Below, in pieces: positions 42,732-51,620 of a DNA stretch of 64,000 bases. The notes under the pieces were generated by a model. That model did not search any database and was not told the DNA's origin. It was given only the letters and a program-made list of their open reading frames with translations. Source of the stretch: Polyangiaceae bacterium (GTDB taxonomy: Bacteria > Myxococcota_A > Polyangia > Polyangiales > Polyangiaceae); NCBI GenBank assembly GCA_025936115.1, contig JAICTZ010000002.1, positions 186,001 through 250,000 on the forward strand, in the 5' to 3' direction. Positions within the stretch are counted from its first letter, which is position 1. Each line of letters begins with the position of its first letter. A program made the position numbers and the translations under genes.

Positions 42732-43564
42732 GCACGCGCGTCCTCGCCAAGCGTCGGCTCGTCACTCTCGCGCTCCTCAGGCGCGAGAGCATCGGCGGCC
42801 TCTATCACGTCCTCACGTTCGAAGACCCGGACGGCAGCGCCGCGCAGCCGGGACAGTTCACGATGGTGCGCGGCGCCGAATGGGGTGACGCGCCGCTTTT
42901 GCCTCGTCCGATGAGCTATCTCACCGCGGGCCACGCGCCCTCGATTCTGATCAAAGTCATCGGCGAGGGCACGCTCCGCATGGGACGCGCCGAACCGGGC
43001 GAGCCGTTCACGCTGCTCGGACCGCTGGGAGAGCCATGGCGCGCGCCGACGCCCGGCAGGCGCGTCGTGCTCGTCGCGGGCGGCGTCGGCGTCGCGCCGC
43101 TCGTCTTTCTCGCGCGCGCCATCGTCGAGGCGGGAGGGCCCAAGCCCATCGCGATCTACGGCGGGCGTTCGGCGCGCGATCTGCCGCTCGACGACGACCT
43201 CGCCGAGCTCACCGAGCTCCACACGACGACCGAAGACGGCTCGCGCGGCGCTCGCGGCCGCGTCACGGACATTCTCGGCGATCTGCTCGGCCCCGATCGC
43301 GAAGTGTTCACCTGCGGCCCCGACCGCATGATGGCCAAGGTCGCCGAGCTCTGCGCCCTACGCGACGTGCCCTGCGAAGTGTCGCTCGAGACACCGATGG
43401 CCTGCGGCTACGGCGTGTGCCTCGGCTGTCCGGTGCCGACCCATGACGGCGCGTACCTCTACGCCTGCACCCAGGGACCCTGCGTCGATGCGCGGCGCGT
43501 CGACTGGTCGCGCGGCGATCACGCGCCGAAGAAGGGCGCTCACCTGCCGCGGAGCCAAACGTGA
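42728..43564 (+). CDS. pyrK: Dihydroorotate dehydrogenase electron transfer subunit
   Basis: FAD/[2Fe-2S] subunit that passes electrons from dihydroorotate dehydrogenase to NAD. The 278 aa protein has the ferredoxin-reductase-like FAD domain (PRPMSYLTAG in place of RPxS, GEGTLRMGRAEPGEPFTLLGPLG), the NAD-binding VVLVAGGVGVAPLVFLARAI, CGPDRMM, and the C-terminal cluster ligands in MACGYGVCLGCPVPTH with a later Cys in YACTQGP. Its stop overlaps the pyrD GTG start. Presence of PyrK implies class 1B, NAD-linked PyrD. Confidence 0.95.
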   Translation: MSTRVLAKRRLVTLALLRRESIGGLYHVLTFEDPDGSAAQPGQFTMVRGAEWGDAPLLPRPMSYLTAGHAPSILIKVIGEGTLRMGRAEPGEPFTLLGPLGEPWRAPTPGRRVVLVAGGVGVAPLVFLARAIVEAGGPKPIAIYGGRSARDLPLDDDLAELTELHTTTEDGSRGARGRVTDILGDLLGPDREVFTCGPDRMMAKVAELCALRDVPCEVSLETPMACGYGVCLGCPVPTHDGAYLYACTQGPCVDARRVDWSRGDHAPKKGAHLPRSQT

Positions 43565-44466
43565 CGCGTCTCGGTGTCGAAATTGGCGGCCTTTCGTTGA
43601 AGAACCCGGTGCTCACGGCGTCGGGCTGCTTCGGCTACGGGCTCGAATACGACGATTTCTACGACGTGGCCGAGCTCGGCGGCATCTGCACCAAGGGCCT
43701 GAGCCTGCACCCGCGCGCAGGTAACCCGCCCGAACGCATCTGCGAGACGCCCGCTGGCATGCTCAACGCCATCGGCCTGGCCAACGTGGGTGTCGAGGCG
43801 TTCTGCCGCGACAAGCTCCCCATCTTGCGCGAGCGCGGCGTGACCGTGGTCGCCAACATCTTCGCGAGCAGCATCGCGGACTTCGTGGCCATCACCGAGC
43901 GCCTCAATCGCGAGACTGGTGTCGCGGCCGTCGAGCTCAACGTGTCGTGCCCGAACGTGAGCGAGGGCGGCATCGAATTCGGCAAGGACGCGCGCATGTG
44001 CGGCGAAGTCACGCGCGCCGTCCGTTCGGTGACGAAGCTGCCGGTTTGGGTGAAGATGAGCCCCGAAGCGGGAAACATCGTGGCCGTCGCGCGCGCCTGC
44101 GAAGAAGCCGGCGCCGACGCCATCACCGCGATCAACACCATTCGAGGCATGTCGATCGACGTGGAGCAAAACAAGCTGCGGCTCGCCAATCGGACCGGCG
44201 GCTTCAGCGGCCCGGCATTGCGACCGATCGCGCTGCGTATCGTCTGGGAAATCGCGGGTGCCGTTTCGATTCCCGTCATCGCCATCGGTGGCGTCTCGAC
44301 GACGCGCGACGCGCTCGAGTTCTTGCTCGCGGGCGCGACGGCCGTGCAGGTGGGCACCGCCAACTTCGCCGACCCCTCGGCGGCCAAGCGTGTGGTCGAC
44401 GGACTACGAGCGCACTGCGAGACCAGGAACGTGACGGTCAAGTCACTCATCGGCTCCGCGCGCTGA
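43561..44466 (+). CDS. pyrD: Dihydroorotate dehydrogenase, class 1B catalytic subunit
   Basis: FMN-dependent oxidation of dihydroorotate to orotate in pyrimidine synthesis. The 301 aa TIM barrel has NPVLTASGCFGYGLEYDDFY, CTKGLSLHPRAGNPPERI, the catalytic Cys in VAAVELNVSCPNVSEGG (class 1 enzymes use Cys), VWVKMSPEAGNIV, and FMN-binding IPVIAIGGVSTTRDALEF. GTG 43561. It is the partner of PyrK. It shares a continuous overlapping run with the chemosensory genes, with no gap in which an independent promoter would be obvious. Confidence 0.96.
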   Translation: MTRLGVEIGGLSLKNPVLTASGCFGYGLEYDDFYDVAELGGICTKGLSLHPRAGNPPERICETPAGMLNAIGLANVGVEAFCRDKLPILRERGVTVVANIFASSIADFVAITERLNRETGVAAVELNVSCPNVSEGGIEFGKDARMCGEVTRAVRSVTKLPVWVKMSPEAGNIVAVARACEEAGADAITAINTIRGMSIDVEQNKLRLANRTGGFSGPALRPIALRIVWEIAGAVSIPVIAIGGVSTTRDALEFLLAGATAVQVGTANFADPSAAKRVVDGLRAHCETRNVTVKSLIGSAR

Positions 44467-45758
44467 TGCCGCCGCTCCGTTCGCTCGGAGCTCTTTGCGC
44501 CGCCGCCGCGACGGTCCTGGTCTGGCTCAGCGCCTGCGACACGCACGCGAGCCCGCCGAACCCGGGCCCCGTCGAGCCGAGCCCCAACGCGAGCATTTTG
44601 CCGGCGCCGCTCGCCACGGGCCCTGACACCCAGAAAAGCGCGAGCGAAGCGGCAGCGGCCGACGCCGGGGTGGACGCGGAGACAGCCCCGCCCACGCCCG
44701 CACGCGAGGATCAGCCGCTCAGCCCCGACGTCGAGGAGCTCCACGATCTCTCGGGCGTGATCCTCCATGCCCGCTTCCGCTGGCCCGACGTCGCGCTTGC
44801 GCCGCGCCTGCCCGAAATGAACGCCGACGCGCTCGACCGCGCGCGCAGCGCGGCGACGTTCGAGCTCGATGCCGACCTTGCCGCAGCGGGCCGCCTGCGT
44901 GTCGTATTGGCGACGCCTCGCTTCGTATTGCCCGCGGGCAGCGAGCTCCGCGCGCGGACCGGCACCTACGGCCATGCGCTCGTGTGGCCGGATGGGGGCT
45001 GGTACGTGGTGGTTCAACCAGGCGCGCTGCGGAGCCTGTTGAACGAGCGCCGCGCTGACGTGGTGCCGCTCGCCCACCTAGCAGGACTCGGGCGCGGCGC
45101 CTCGCAGACGCTCGGTTTTCCTGCCGAAAGGCTGTCGTTCGTCACGGCGCTCGGCCGACTCGAGCTCGAACAAGCGCACGTGGCCGCTGCGGGCGCCGGG
45201 GGCGAGCTGCTCTGTCGCTTTCTCGTGGAGCTCGCGGGGGTTCACCCCGACACGACCGCCTGTCGCTCGGAGCTCGTCCCCGCACGCGCCGAGTACACCT
45301 GGGCCGAAGGCGGACGGCTCGTGTTCGAGGTGACCCAGCTCGAACGCTCGAGCGGGCTCGAGCTCGCCACACTCCGCGTGCCACCCGCGACGGCGAACCA
45401 CCGTATCGGTGAGGTGCCGGTGCCCGATTCCGCGTTGCTCGTCGAGCGCGGCCAGCTGCATGGTTTCCGGCTCCGGCCGGCGCCGCTCAAGCCGAGCAAG
45501 GACGCGCCGCGCGAAGGGCTCGTCGTCGTCAACGGCGACGACTTGCTCCGCTACGTCTTGATCGACGGTGTTCCGGTCGCTCGACTCGAGGCGAAGAGTC
45601 CCGGCCTCGTCCTCGACCTAGTGCCAGGCAGCTACTCGGCCGCCGCACGCACGTTCCTGGCTGACGAACTGACGCCCCCGGCCGTGATCACCGCACCTGG
45701 ACGCTTCACCACCATCGAGACGCCCCGGCAAGAGGGCCAAGAGCGGCGTGGCGAATGA
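44466..45758 (+). CDS. Putative lipoprotein, uncharacterised
   Basis: ATG 44466 shares its first base with the pyrD stop. The leader MPPLRSLGALCAAAATVLVW ends at a good lipobox (LSAC). A Pro/Ala linker of about 60 residues is followed by a predominantly beta domain of about 300 residues with VILHARFRWPDVALAP, GTYGHALVWPDGGWYVVVQPG and LVVVNGDDLLRYVLIDGVPVARLEA. No family is recognised. It is the last gene of the eight-gene overlapping run, 24 bases from the convergent gene at 45783. A frame open from 43947 is the pyrD shadow. Confidence 0.65.
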   Translation: MPPLRSLGALCAAAATVLVWLSACDTHASPPNPGPVEPSPNASILPAPLATGPDTQKSASEAAAADAGVDAETAPPTPAREDQPLSPDVEELHDLSGVILHARFRWPDVALAPRLPEMNADALDRARSAATFELDADLAAAGRLRVVLATPRFVLPAGSELRARTGTYGHALVWPDGGWYVVVQPGALRSLLNERRADVVPLAHLAGLGRGASQTLGFPAERLSFVTALGRLELEQAHVAAAGAGGELLCRFLVELAGVHPDTTACRSELVPARAEYTWAEGGRLVFEVTQLERSSGLELATLRVPPATANHRIGEVPVPDSALLVERGQLHGFRLRPAPLKPSKDAPREGLVVVNGDDLLRYVLIDGVPVARLEAKSPGLVLDLVPGSYSAAARTFLADELTPPAVITAPGRFTTIETPRQEGQERRGE

Positions 45759-45782
45759 CGCTCGTCACCCTCGAGAGTCGCT

Positions 45783-46385
45783 TCAGGAGTCGAGCGGCGT
45801 TCCACCCCGGCTCGCGGCGTAGTCGTCCTCGGTGAGCTCGGTGTCCGCGTAACCCTGCTCCTCGAGCCGCGCATGTAAGGCCTCGTTCGCGACCTCCAGC
45901 ACCTCGAGCCGGGTACTGAAGAGAAAGTACTGGTCCTCCGGGAGGGGGGGCAGGGTCGAGAGTCGGCGTTCGAGGTAAGGCCGGTCCTCTGGGGCACACC
46001 GCAACAGTGAGCGTGGACCGTCGTGCTCGCTCGAACCGTGCAAGGCGTCGTACGCGATTCCAACGGGGTTGACCCACAAGTAGGCCACCCGCGAGCACAG
46101 CTGCCAATCGTGGACGCTCGCCGACGGAACGCGCCAAAACCCCGGAATGATGGTGCGCACCACCTCCCCGAAGTAGGCGCCCGTGGCCCGCGCGACCAGT
46201 TGTGCGAGTTCCGGCCGCTCCGTCAAAGTCTCGCGGACCGTCCCCACGTAATGGTCGAGGACAGGTAAGGTTTCACCGCTGAAATCCAGCTCGAAGCCCG
46301 TCGCCCGCCGGACGTACTCGAGACAAGCGTTCACGTATTCGGGGATAGGATCGGGAGGAAGCGCGCCGGCCACGCCCCGGAGCAT
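45783..46385 (-). CDS. Conserved-looking hypothetical protein
   Basis: A 200 aa protein with no signal peptide or membrane segment. It reads as globular and balanced in composition: PIPEYVNACLEYVRRATGFE, ELAQLVARATGAYFGEVVRT, FWRVPSASVHDWQLC, VAYLWVNPVGIAYDALHG, and a C-terminal acidic helix (LEEQGYADTELTEDDYAAS). I do not recognise the family. It begins 53 bases from the divergent phosphoesterase gene. The quality of the reading frame argues that it is real. Confidence 0.7.
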   Translation of the reverse strand: MLRGVAGALPPDPIPEYVNACLEYVRRATGFELDFSGETLPVLDHYVGTVRETLTERPELAQLVARATGAYFGEVVRTIIPGFWRVPSASVHDWQLCSRVAYLWVNPVGIAYDALHGSSEHDGPRSLLRCAPEDRPYLERRLSTLPPLPEDQYFLFSTRLEVLEVANEALHARLEEQGYADTELTEDDYAASRGGTPLDS

Positions 46386-46438
46386 AGCCTGACGGGTGTT
46401 TGCGGGCTTTCATGATAGCCTCCGCTTCTCTTCCCCCC

Positions 46439-47176
46439 ATGCGTCTCGGCATCCTGAGCGACATCCACGCCAACTACGAAGCTCTGGGAGCAGTGGTCGA
46501 GGCGTTCAAGGGAGAGAGCATCGATCGCTACTACTGTCTCGGCGATACGGTCGGGTACGGTGGTTCTCCGAACGAGTGCTCCGATCTCGTGCGCGAGCTC
46601 GTGGTGGCGACGATCCTCGGCAACCACGACGCCGCGGTCGCCGGGCGCATGGACTACTCGTACTACTACGAGGCGGCGCGTCACGCGCTCGACCTCCACG
46701 CGCAGCTCTTGTCGGAAGAGAACATGCGCTGGCTCAAGGGCCTCCCGTATCAGCTCAAGCTCGACGACATCGGCGTGCACCTCTGCCATGGCTCGCCGGT
46801 ACGGCTCGAGGAGTTCGAGTACATCTTCGCGCCCGAGCAGGCACGCGAGTGTTTGCCGCTCTACGACGAGCTCGGCCATATCACGCTCATCGGGCACTCG
46901 CATTTGTGCAAAGTTTTCGCGCTCACGCCCACCAGCGTCGAAGAGCTGCCGCCCATCGATTTCGACCTCTCGGCGGACCGCAAGTACATCGTGAGCGTCG
47001 GCTCCGTCGGGCAGCCGCGCGATTACGACAACCGCGCGAGCTACACCGTCTACGACACTGACAAGAAGCGCTTCGAATTCAAGCGCATCGAATACGACAT
47101 CGAGACGGCGGCGGACAAAGTGCTGCGCGCGAAGCTCGAGCGAAATTTCGCGCATCGTTTGTTCATCGGGGTCTGA
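46439..47176 (+). CDS. Calcineurin-like metallophosphoesterase (YfcE/ApaH-like)
   Basis: A dinuclear-metal phosphoesterase of 245 aa with all family motifs: MRLGILSDIHANYEAL (DxH), CLGDTVGYGGSP (GD), TILGNHDAAVAGR (GNHD), CHGSPVRLEEF (His) and LIGHSHLCKVF (GHxH). Small cytoplasmic phosphodiesterase or diadenosine-polyphosphatase activity is plausible; the substrate is not readable. ATG 46439 directly precedes the first beta strand; an ATG at 46412 would add nine residues. Confidence 0.88.
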   Translation: MRLGILSDIHANYEALGAVVEAFKGESIDRYYCLGDTVGYGGSPNECSDLVRELVVATILGNHDAAVAGRMDYSYYYEAARHALDLHAQLLSEENMRWLKGLPYQLKLDDIGVHLCHGSPVRLEEFEYIFAPEQARECLPLYDELGHITLIGHSHLCKVFALTPTSVEELPPIDFDLSADRKYIVSVGSVGQPRDYDNRASYTVYDTDKKRFEFKRIEYDIETAADKVLRAKLERNFAHRLFIGV

Positions 47177-47277
47177 CGCACGCGTGGCGTGGACGGGCGG
47201 GACGACGCGTCTTCATGGCGTCGTCACGCTGCGCGCCGTACCGCGTGGCACGGCGCGTTCGCGCGCCGCACGTTACG

Positions 47278-48822
47278 TCACTGCTCGATCGTCCACTCGC
47301 TCGCGTCGCTGGCGTCTTGCACCGCGATACCGAGCGCGCCGAGCTCGCCGCGCAGCGCGTCGGCTCGCGCAAAGTCTTTTCCGCGCCGCGCCAGCGCGCG
47401 CTCGGTCACCTTCTGATCGATGACTTCGGCCGTGAGGCCCCGCAGCCGGAGCCGGCGCGCTCGGGTGCGCGCCGCGTACTCGGCGGGAGAGCACTGGAGC
47501 AAGCCGAGCTCGGCGCCGAGGCGGAGGATCGCGGTGAGCAGGAACTGCGCCGCAGCGCCCGCGCCGCCTGCGTACGAAGGATCCTTCTTGCGCTTGGCGG
47601 CCGAGTCGGCGACCTCGTGCGCGAGGTGCGTGAGCTCGGTGAAGGACGCGAGCGCGACGGGCGTGTTGAGATCGTCGTCGAGCGCGGCTTCCGCCGCCTG
47701 CACGGCGCGCACCGAGGCGTCGCGGTACGCGAGCAGCTCTGGGCTCAACTTGGCGGGCACCGTGAGGCCGAGGTTCACCAAGCCTTCGAGCCGCCGCACG
47801 GCGGAAAAGGCGTGATCCATGCGCCGTTCGGCTTCGTCGACGCCAGGGAACACGACGCGCCCGTCGGCGAGCTGCTCCGATTCGAATTGAATCGGCCCGC
47901 GATAGTGCGCACTCAAAAAGAAGAGCCGCAACGCTTCCGGATCGTTGCGCTCGAACACGTCACCGACCGTGACGAAGTTGCCGAGCGACTTGCTCATCTT
48001 CTCGCGGTCGACGTTGAGGAAGCCGTTGTGCACCCAGATGCGCGCGAGCGGTGCCTGCTCGGGATATGCCGCTTCGCTCTGCGCGATTTCATTTTCGTGA
48101 TGGGGGAAGATCAGATCCATGCCGCCGGCGTGCACGTCGAACGGCTGTCCGAGGTAGTGCGTGCACATGGCCGAGCACTCGATGTGCCAACCGGGCCGAC
48201 CGCGGCCCCACGGGCTATCCCAGCCCCATTCGTCGGCTGCGGCGCTCTTCCACAGCGCGAAATCCAAGGGATCGCGCTTGAGCGCGCTCGTCTCGACGCG
48301 CGCTCCCGCCAAGAGCTCGTCGATTTTTCGGCGCGAGAGCTTGCCGTAACCGGGAAAATTTCGCACGGCGAAGTAGACGTCTCTGAGCCCGGGGGCGACT
48401 TCGACCGCGTACGCGGCCTCGCGCTCGATCAGCGTCTGGATGATGGCGTGGATCTCCGGCAGGTGCGCGCTCACCTTCGGTTCGTGGTCGGGCACGAGAC
48501 AGCCGCTCGCGCGCATTTGCGCTTGGTAGATCTCGGTCATGCGGCTCGAGAGCGCCAGCGGCTCCTCGCCGTTCTTCGCGGCGCGCTCGAGGATCTTGTC
48601 GTCGACGTCGGTGACGTTGCGGACGTAGTTCACCTTCACGCCGAGCGCGCGCAGGCGGCGCACGAGCAAGTCGGGCACGAGCGCGGAGCGAGCGTGCCCG
48701 GCGTGTGGCACGTCGTAGACGGTCGGGCCACAGCAGTAGACGCCCACTTGGCCCGGCCGCACCGGTTCTATGGTTTCGACGCGACGAGTGAGGGTGTTGT
48801 AAAGCGAGGGCAGTGCGGCCAC
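47278..48822 (-). CDS. cysS: Cysteinyl-tRNA synthetase
   Basis: Class I synthetase of 514 aa. The zinc Cys in VGVYCCGPTVYDVPHAGHAR and the HIGH equivalent HAGH are near the N-terminus. GWHIECSAMC, then PFDVHAGGMDLIFPHHENE gives further zinc and binding residues. The KMSKS loop is intact (REKMSKSLGNFVTVGD), and the DALR-type helical domain follows. GTG 48822 yields MAALPSLYNTLTRRVE, the normal CysRS start. The longer frame to 48858 adds a non-conserved segment. Confidence 0.96.
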   Translation of the reverse strand: MAALPSLYNTLTRRVETIEPVRPGQVGVYCCGPTVYDVPHAGHARSALVPDLLVRRLRALGVKVNYVRNVTDVDDKILERAAKNGEEPLALSSRMTEIYQAQMRASGCLVPDHEPKVSAHLPEIHAIIQTLIEREAAYAVEVAPGLRDVYFAVRNFPGYGKLSRRKIDELLAGARVETSALKRDPLDFALWKSAAADEWGWDSPWGRGRPGWHIECSAMCTHYLGQPFDVHAGGMDLIFPHHENEIAQSEAAYPEQAPLARIWVHNGFLNVDREKMSKSLGNFVTVGDVFERNDPEALRLFFLSAHYRGPIQFESEQLADGRVVFPGVDEAERRMDHAFSAVRRLEGLVNLGLTVPAKLSPELLAYRDASVRAVQAAEAALDDDLNTPVALASFTELTHLAHEVADSAAKRKKDPSYAGGAGAAAQFLLTAILRLGAELGLLQCSPAEYAARTRARRLRLRGLTAEVIDQKVTERALARRGKDFARADALRGELGALGIAVQDASDASEWTIEQ

Positions 48823-48903
48823 GGGGGCTCCGGTTTTAGCTTGGATTCTGGCTCCCACGCCAGACTCGCTACTGTACGAGCTCGGGACGATCGCGCCGCC
48901 GCG

Positions 48904-49638
48904 CTAGCTAGAGCGCCCGCGCGCGTCGGCGCGTTCCGGCGGACGCCAGCCGCGCCAGCGATCGTGATCGTAGCGCGGCCGGCCGCTCTGGAGCGGCTTG
49001 ACGAGCACGAGACCCGTCAAAAATCCGCCGACATGGGCGAAGAACGCAACGCCGCCCGTCTCGGCCTGACCGAGGCTGCCGACGCCGCTGAAGAGCTGCA
49101 AGGCGAACCACACGCCAATCACGACGTAGGCCGGCATGACGATGAAGAGGCCGGTGAAGAACATCAACGGCGGCGGCACGAGCAGCGTGATGGGCGCGCT
49201 CGGATAGAGCACGAGGTAGCCGGCGAGCACTCCGGCGATCGCGCCCGAGGCGCCGACCATGGGCAGCTGGCTCGCGGGGTTCGTGAGGACCTGAGCGGCG
49301 GCCGCGCCGATGCCCGAGAGTAGATAGAAAGCGAGGTAGCGCCCGTGGCCTATCGAGTCCTCGACGTTGTCCCCGAAGATGTAGAGGAAGAGCATGTTGC
49401 TGCCGAGGTGGCCCCAGCCGCCATGCATGAACATGCTCGTGAACACGGTGAATGCTTCGCCCGGCACGTCGTTCACGAAGCGCGTCGGCACGAGGCCGTA
49501 GCCGGGGACGAGCCACGCCTCGCCACCCTTGAGCTGGATGCGTTCCTGCAGCAGAAAAACCGCCACGTTCGCGGCGAGCAGGCAATAGTTCACCAGCGGC
49601 GTCGTTCGCGTCGGGTTCCGGTCGCCGATCGGCAGCAC
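48904..49638 (-). CDS. Rhomboid-family intramembrane serine protease
   Basis: A 244 aa six-helix membrane protease. The catalytic Ser131 sits in MVGASGAIAGVLAG and His202 in FFAHVGGFLTG. The HGGWGHLGSNMLFLYIFG segment in TM2 supplies the conserved His77 and Asn81. A long loop between TM1 and TM2 contains GEAWLVPGYGLVPTRFV. A short charged C-terminal tail remains in the cytoplasm. It is divergent from the 49690 lipoprotein gene across 51 bases. Substrate unknown. Confidence 0.93.
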   Translation of the reverse strand: MLPIGDRNPTRTTPLVNYCLLAANVAVFLLQERIQLKGGEAWLVPGYGLVPTRFVNDVPGEAFTVFTSMFMHGGWGHLGSNMLFLYIFGDNVEDSIGHGRYLAFYLLSGIGAAAAQVLTNPASQLPMVGASGAIAGVLAGYLVLYPSAPITLLVPPPLMFFTGLFIVMPAYVVIGVWFALQLFSGVGSLGQAETGGVAFFAHVGGFLTGLVLVKPLQSGRPRYDHDRWRGWRPPERADARGRSS

Positions 49639-49689
49639 GGCCCGACCGTAACCCGGAACCGGCCGAGAGGCATGCTAACGTCCCGGCCG

Positions 49690-50208
49690 ATGCTTGAGTT
49701 CCGGCGACGACGGTCGCTGCTCGGGGCCTTCGTCGGGTTCGCTGCGCTCGTCGTGCTCGGTTGCGGTGGCTCGAATTTCGACGGCCACGTGTTTCGCGAG
49801 GGGGACCTCGCGTTTCGGGTGGGCCCGATCCCGCCGGCGTGGCGGCGCATCGACGCGGACGGGGCGCTGCTCGCGTTCCGAGACGATCGCGACGAGGCCA
49901 CGGTCGCGCTCAACGGCCGCTGTGGTCTCGACGGCGACGACGTCCCGCTCGAGTCGCTCACGCACCACCTGTTCCTGCATTTCACCGACGTAACCCTGCT
50001 CAAACAAGAGCGCCTCGAGCTCGCGGGACGCGCGGCGCTGCGCACCGAGCTCACGGCCGCGCTCGACGGGGTGCCCATGCATTACGTCGTCGTCGTGCTG
50101 AAGAAGAACGGCTGCGTCTACGATTTCATGCTCGTGAACGCCGAGGGCAAGCGCTCGGACGAACCTGCATTCCAGGGCTTCGTCGCCGGCTTCGAGACGC
50201 TCGGATGA
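49690..50208 (+). CDS. Putative lipoprotein upstream of MlaE-like permease
   Basis: A 172 aa protein with leader MLEFRRRRSLLGAFVGFAAL and lipobox VLGC. The mature domain (about 145 residues) is mixed alpha/beta: LAFRVGPIPPAWRRIDADGA, EATVALNGRCGLDGDDVPLE, LTHHLFLHFTDVTLLKQERLEL, MHYVVVVLKKNGCVYDFMLV and FQGFVAGFETLG. Two Cys could pair. Family not recognised. The four-base overlap with the MlaE-like gene suggests a functional pairing, possibly an accessory of lipid transport. Confidence 0.7.
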   Translation: MLEFRRRRSLLGAFVGFAALVVLGCGGSNFDGHVFREGDLAFRVGPIPPAWRRIDADGALLAFRDDRDEATVALNGRCGLDGDDVPLESLTHHLFLHFTDVTLLKQERLELAGRAALRTELTAALDGVPMHYVVVVLKKNGCVYDFMLVNAEGKRSDEPAFQGFVAGFETLG

Positions 50209-51062
50209 CGGCCTCGTCCCCGCCCGACAGCGCGCGCCCGAGCATGCGCCCCAGCGTCTGGCCGCCGCCGCCTCCGCGCGGGCTCATCGCGCGCGTCGGA
50301 GACACGGCGGTGCGCTTCCTCGAGCATTTGGGCGCCGTGAGCAAGATGCTCACGGGCAGCGTGCGCGCCGGCTTCCGGCGTCCGTTCGAGGGCAAGGCCA
50401 TCCTCGTGCAATTCGAGGCGCTCGGCGTGGCCTCCGTCGGTATCGTCGTCGTCACGAGCATCTTCATCGGCATGGTGATGGCCGTGCAGTTCGCCTTCGG
50501 CCTGCGGAAGTTCGGCGGCATGGAGTACACGGGCCGCGTCGTCGCGCTGAGCTTCGCGCGCGAGCTCGCGCCGTCGCTCACTGCCATCATCGTCGGCGGC
50601 CGCATCGGCTCGGGCATGGCAGCCGAGGTCGGCGCGATGACCGTGACGGAACAGATCGACGCGGTGCGCGCGCTCGGCGCCGATCCGTTGAAGAAGCTCG
50701 TTTGGCCGCGGCTCGTGGCGGCCGTATTCGTGATGCCCGTGCTCAGCGCGTTCGCGCTCGTGCTCGGCTTCAGCGGCGCGATGATCATCACCGACATCGA
50801 ATTCCACATCAGCGCGGCGTTCTTCTTGAACAGCGCTCTTTCGGTCGTCACCATGGCCGATTTCGTCGCCGGCATGGCCAAGACCCCGTTTTTCGGCGCT
50901 ATCATCGCGCTCGTTGGCTGCCATTTCGGCATGAGCACGCGCGGCGGAACGGTGGGAGTCGGCAATAGCACCACTCGCTCCGTAGTCACTATCTCGATCG
51001 CGATTTTGATCGCCGATTTCTTCCTCACCAAACTCGCGATTCTGCTGTGGCCGAGCGGTTAG
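50205..51062 (+). CDS. mlaE: MlaE-family ABC transporter permease
   Basis: A 285 aa permease of the lipid-asymmetry/organic-solvent-resistance type. After a Pro-rich head and an amphipathic helix (RVGDTAVRFLEHLGAVSKML), it has GMVMAVQFAFGLRKFGGMEY, the family's ALSFARELAPSLTAIIVGGRIGSGMAAEVGAM, TVTEQIDAVRALGADPLKKL and later helices ending ISIAILIADFFLTKLAILL. ATG 50205 overlaps the upstream lipoprotein stop. The cognate MlaF ATPase and MlaD are not adjacent and must be elsewhere if present. Confidence 0.92.
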   Translation: MTASSPPDSARPSMRPSVWPPPPPRGLIARVGDTAVRFLEHLGAVSKMLTGSVRAGFRRPFEGKAILVQFEALGVASVGIVVVTSIFIGMVMAVQFAFGLRKFGGMEYTGRVVALSFARELAPSLTAIIVGGRIGSGMAAEVGAMTVTEQIDAVRALGADPLKKLVWPRLVAAVFVMPVLSAFALVLGFSGAMIITDIEFHISAAFFLNSALSVVTMADFVAGMAKTPFFGAIIALVGCHFGMSTRGGTVGVGNSTTRSVVTISIAILIADFFLTKLAILLWPSG

Positions 51063-51156
51063 CATCCAAGGTGCGATAACGTCGCAAATGAGAGCGTGCC
51101 TTTTGCAGGGCGCTCGCCTTGACCGAACCCGATCTGCTTTCTAAGCTTCCCCACGC

Positions 51157-51615
51157 ATGACGACGACGCGTGGAGCGGAAAACACGCCGCGCATCTTCAG
51201 CATCGCCGAGGCGAACGCGCTGATTCCTTCGCTCTCGGCCCTCGTCGCCGAGCAGCTGCGCGAGCAGAGCGAGATCGAGCAAGGCTTGGCCGAGCTCACG
51301 CAGCGTAGCGGCCGCGCGCCGAAGACGCTCGCGGCGAGCCCCGAGGATTCGGGGGAAGTGAATCGTTTGAAGCAGGCGTTGCGCGAGCGCGTGCGCCGCT
51401 ACGAGGCCGGCTGGGACGAGGTGCAACGGCTCGGTTGCGTGGTGAAGGATCCGCGCATCGGCTTGGTCGATTTTTACGGCCGCATCGAGGGACGCACGGT
51501 CTGGCTCTGCTGGCGCTACGGGGAAGAGAGCATCGGCTACTACCACGATCTCGACGCCGGCTTTTCGGGACGGCGCGCGCTCACGCCTGCCGTGCGCCGC
51601 GCGCTCGTCAACTGA
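51157..51615 (+). CDS. DUF2203 protein
   Basis: A 152 aa protein of the DUF2203 family. RIFSIAEANALIPSLSALVA and VAEQLREQSEIEQ start it, followed by a helical middle part (RYEAGWDEVQRLGCVVKDPR) and the characteristic GLVDFYGRIEGRTVWLCWR, then YGEESIGYYHDLDAGFSGR. The family has no established function. ATG 51157 is preceded by a 94-base gap after mlaE. It is followed five bases later by the GTP cyclohydrolase gene. Confidence 0.85.
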   Translation: MTTTRGAENTPRIFSIAEANALIPSLSALVAEQLREQSEIEQGLAELTQRSGRAPKTLAASPEDSGEVNRLKQALRERVRRYEAGWDEVQRLGCVVKDPRIGLVDFYGRIEGRTVWLCWRYGEESIGYYHDLDAGFSGRRALTPAVRRALVN

Positions 51616-51620
51616 GCGTG

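Noticed and set aside
51063..51156. Hairpin GAGCG...CGCTC and TTGACC in the mlaE-DUF2203 gap as terminator and promoter
   Set aside because: The stem is only five bases, there is no U tract, and no good -10 box lies at the right distance from TTGACC.
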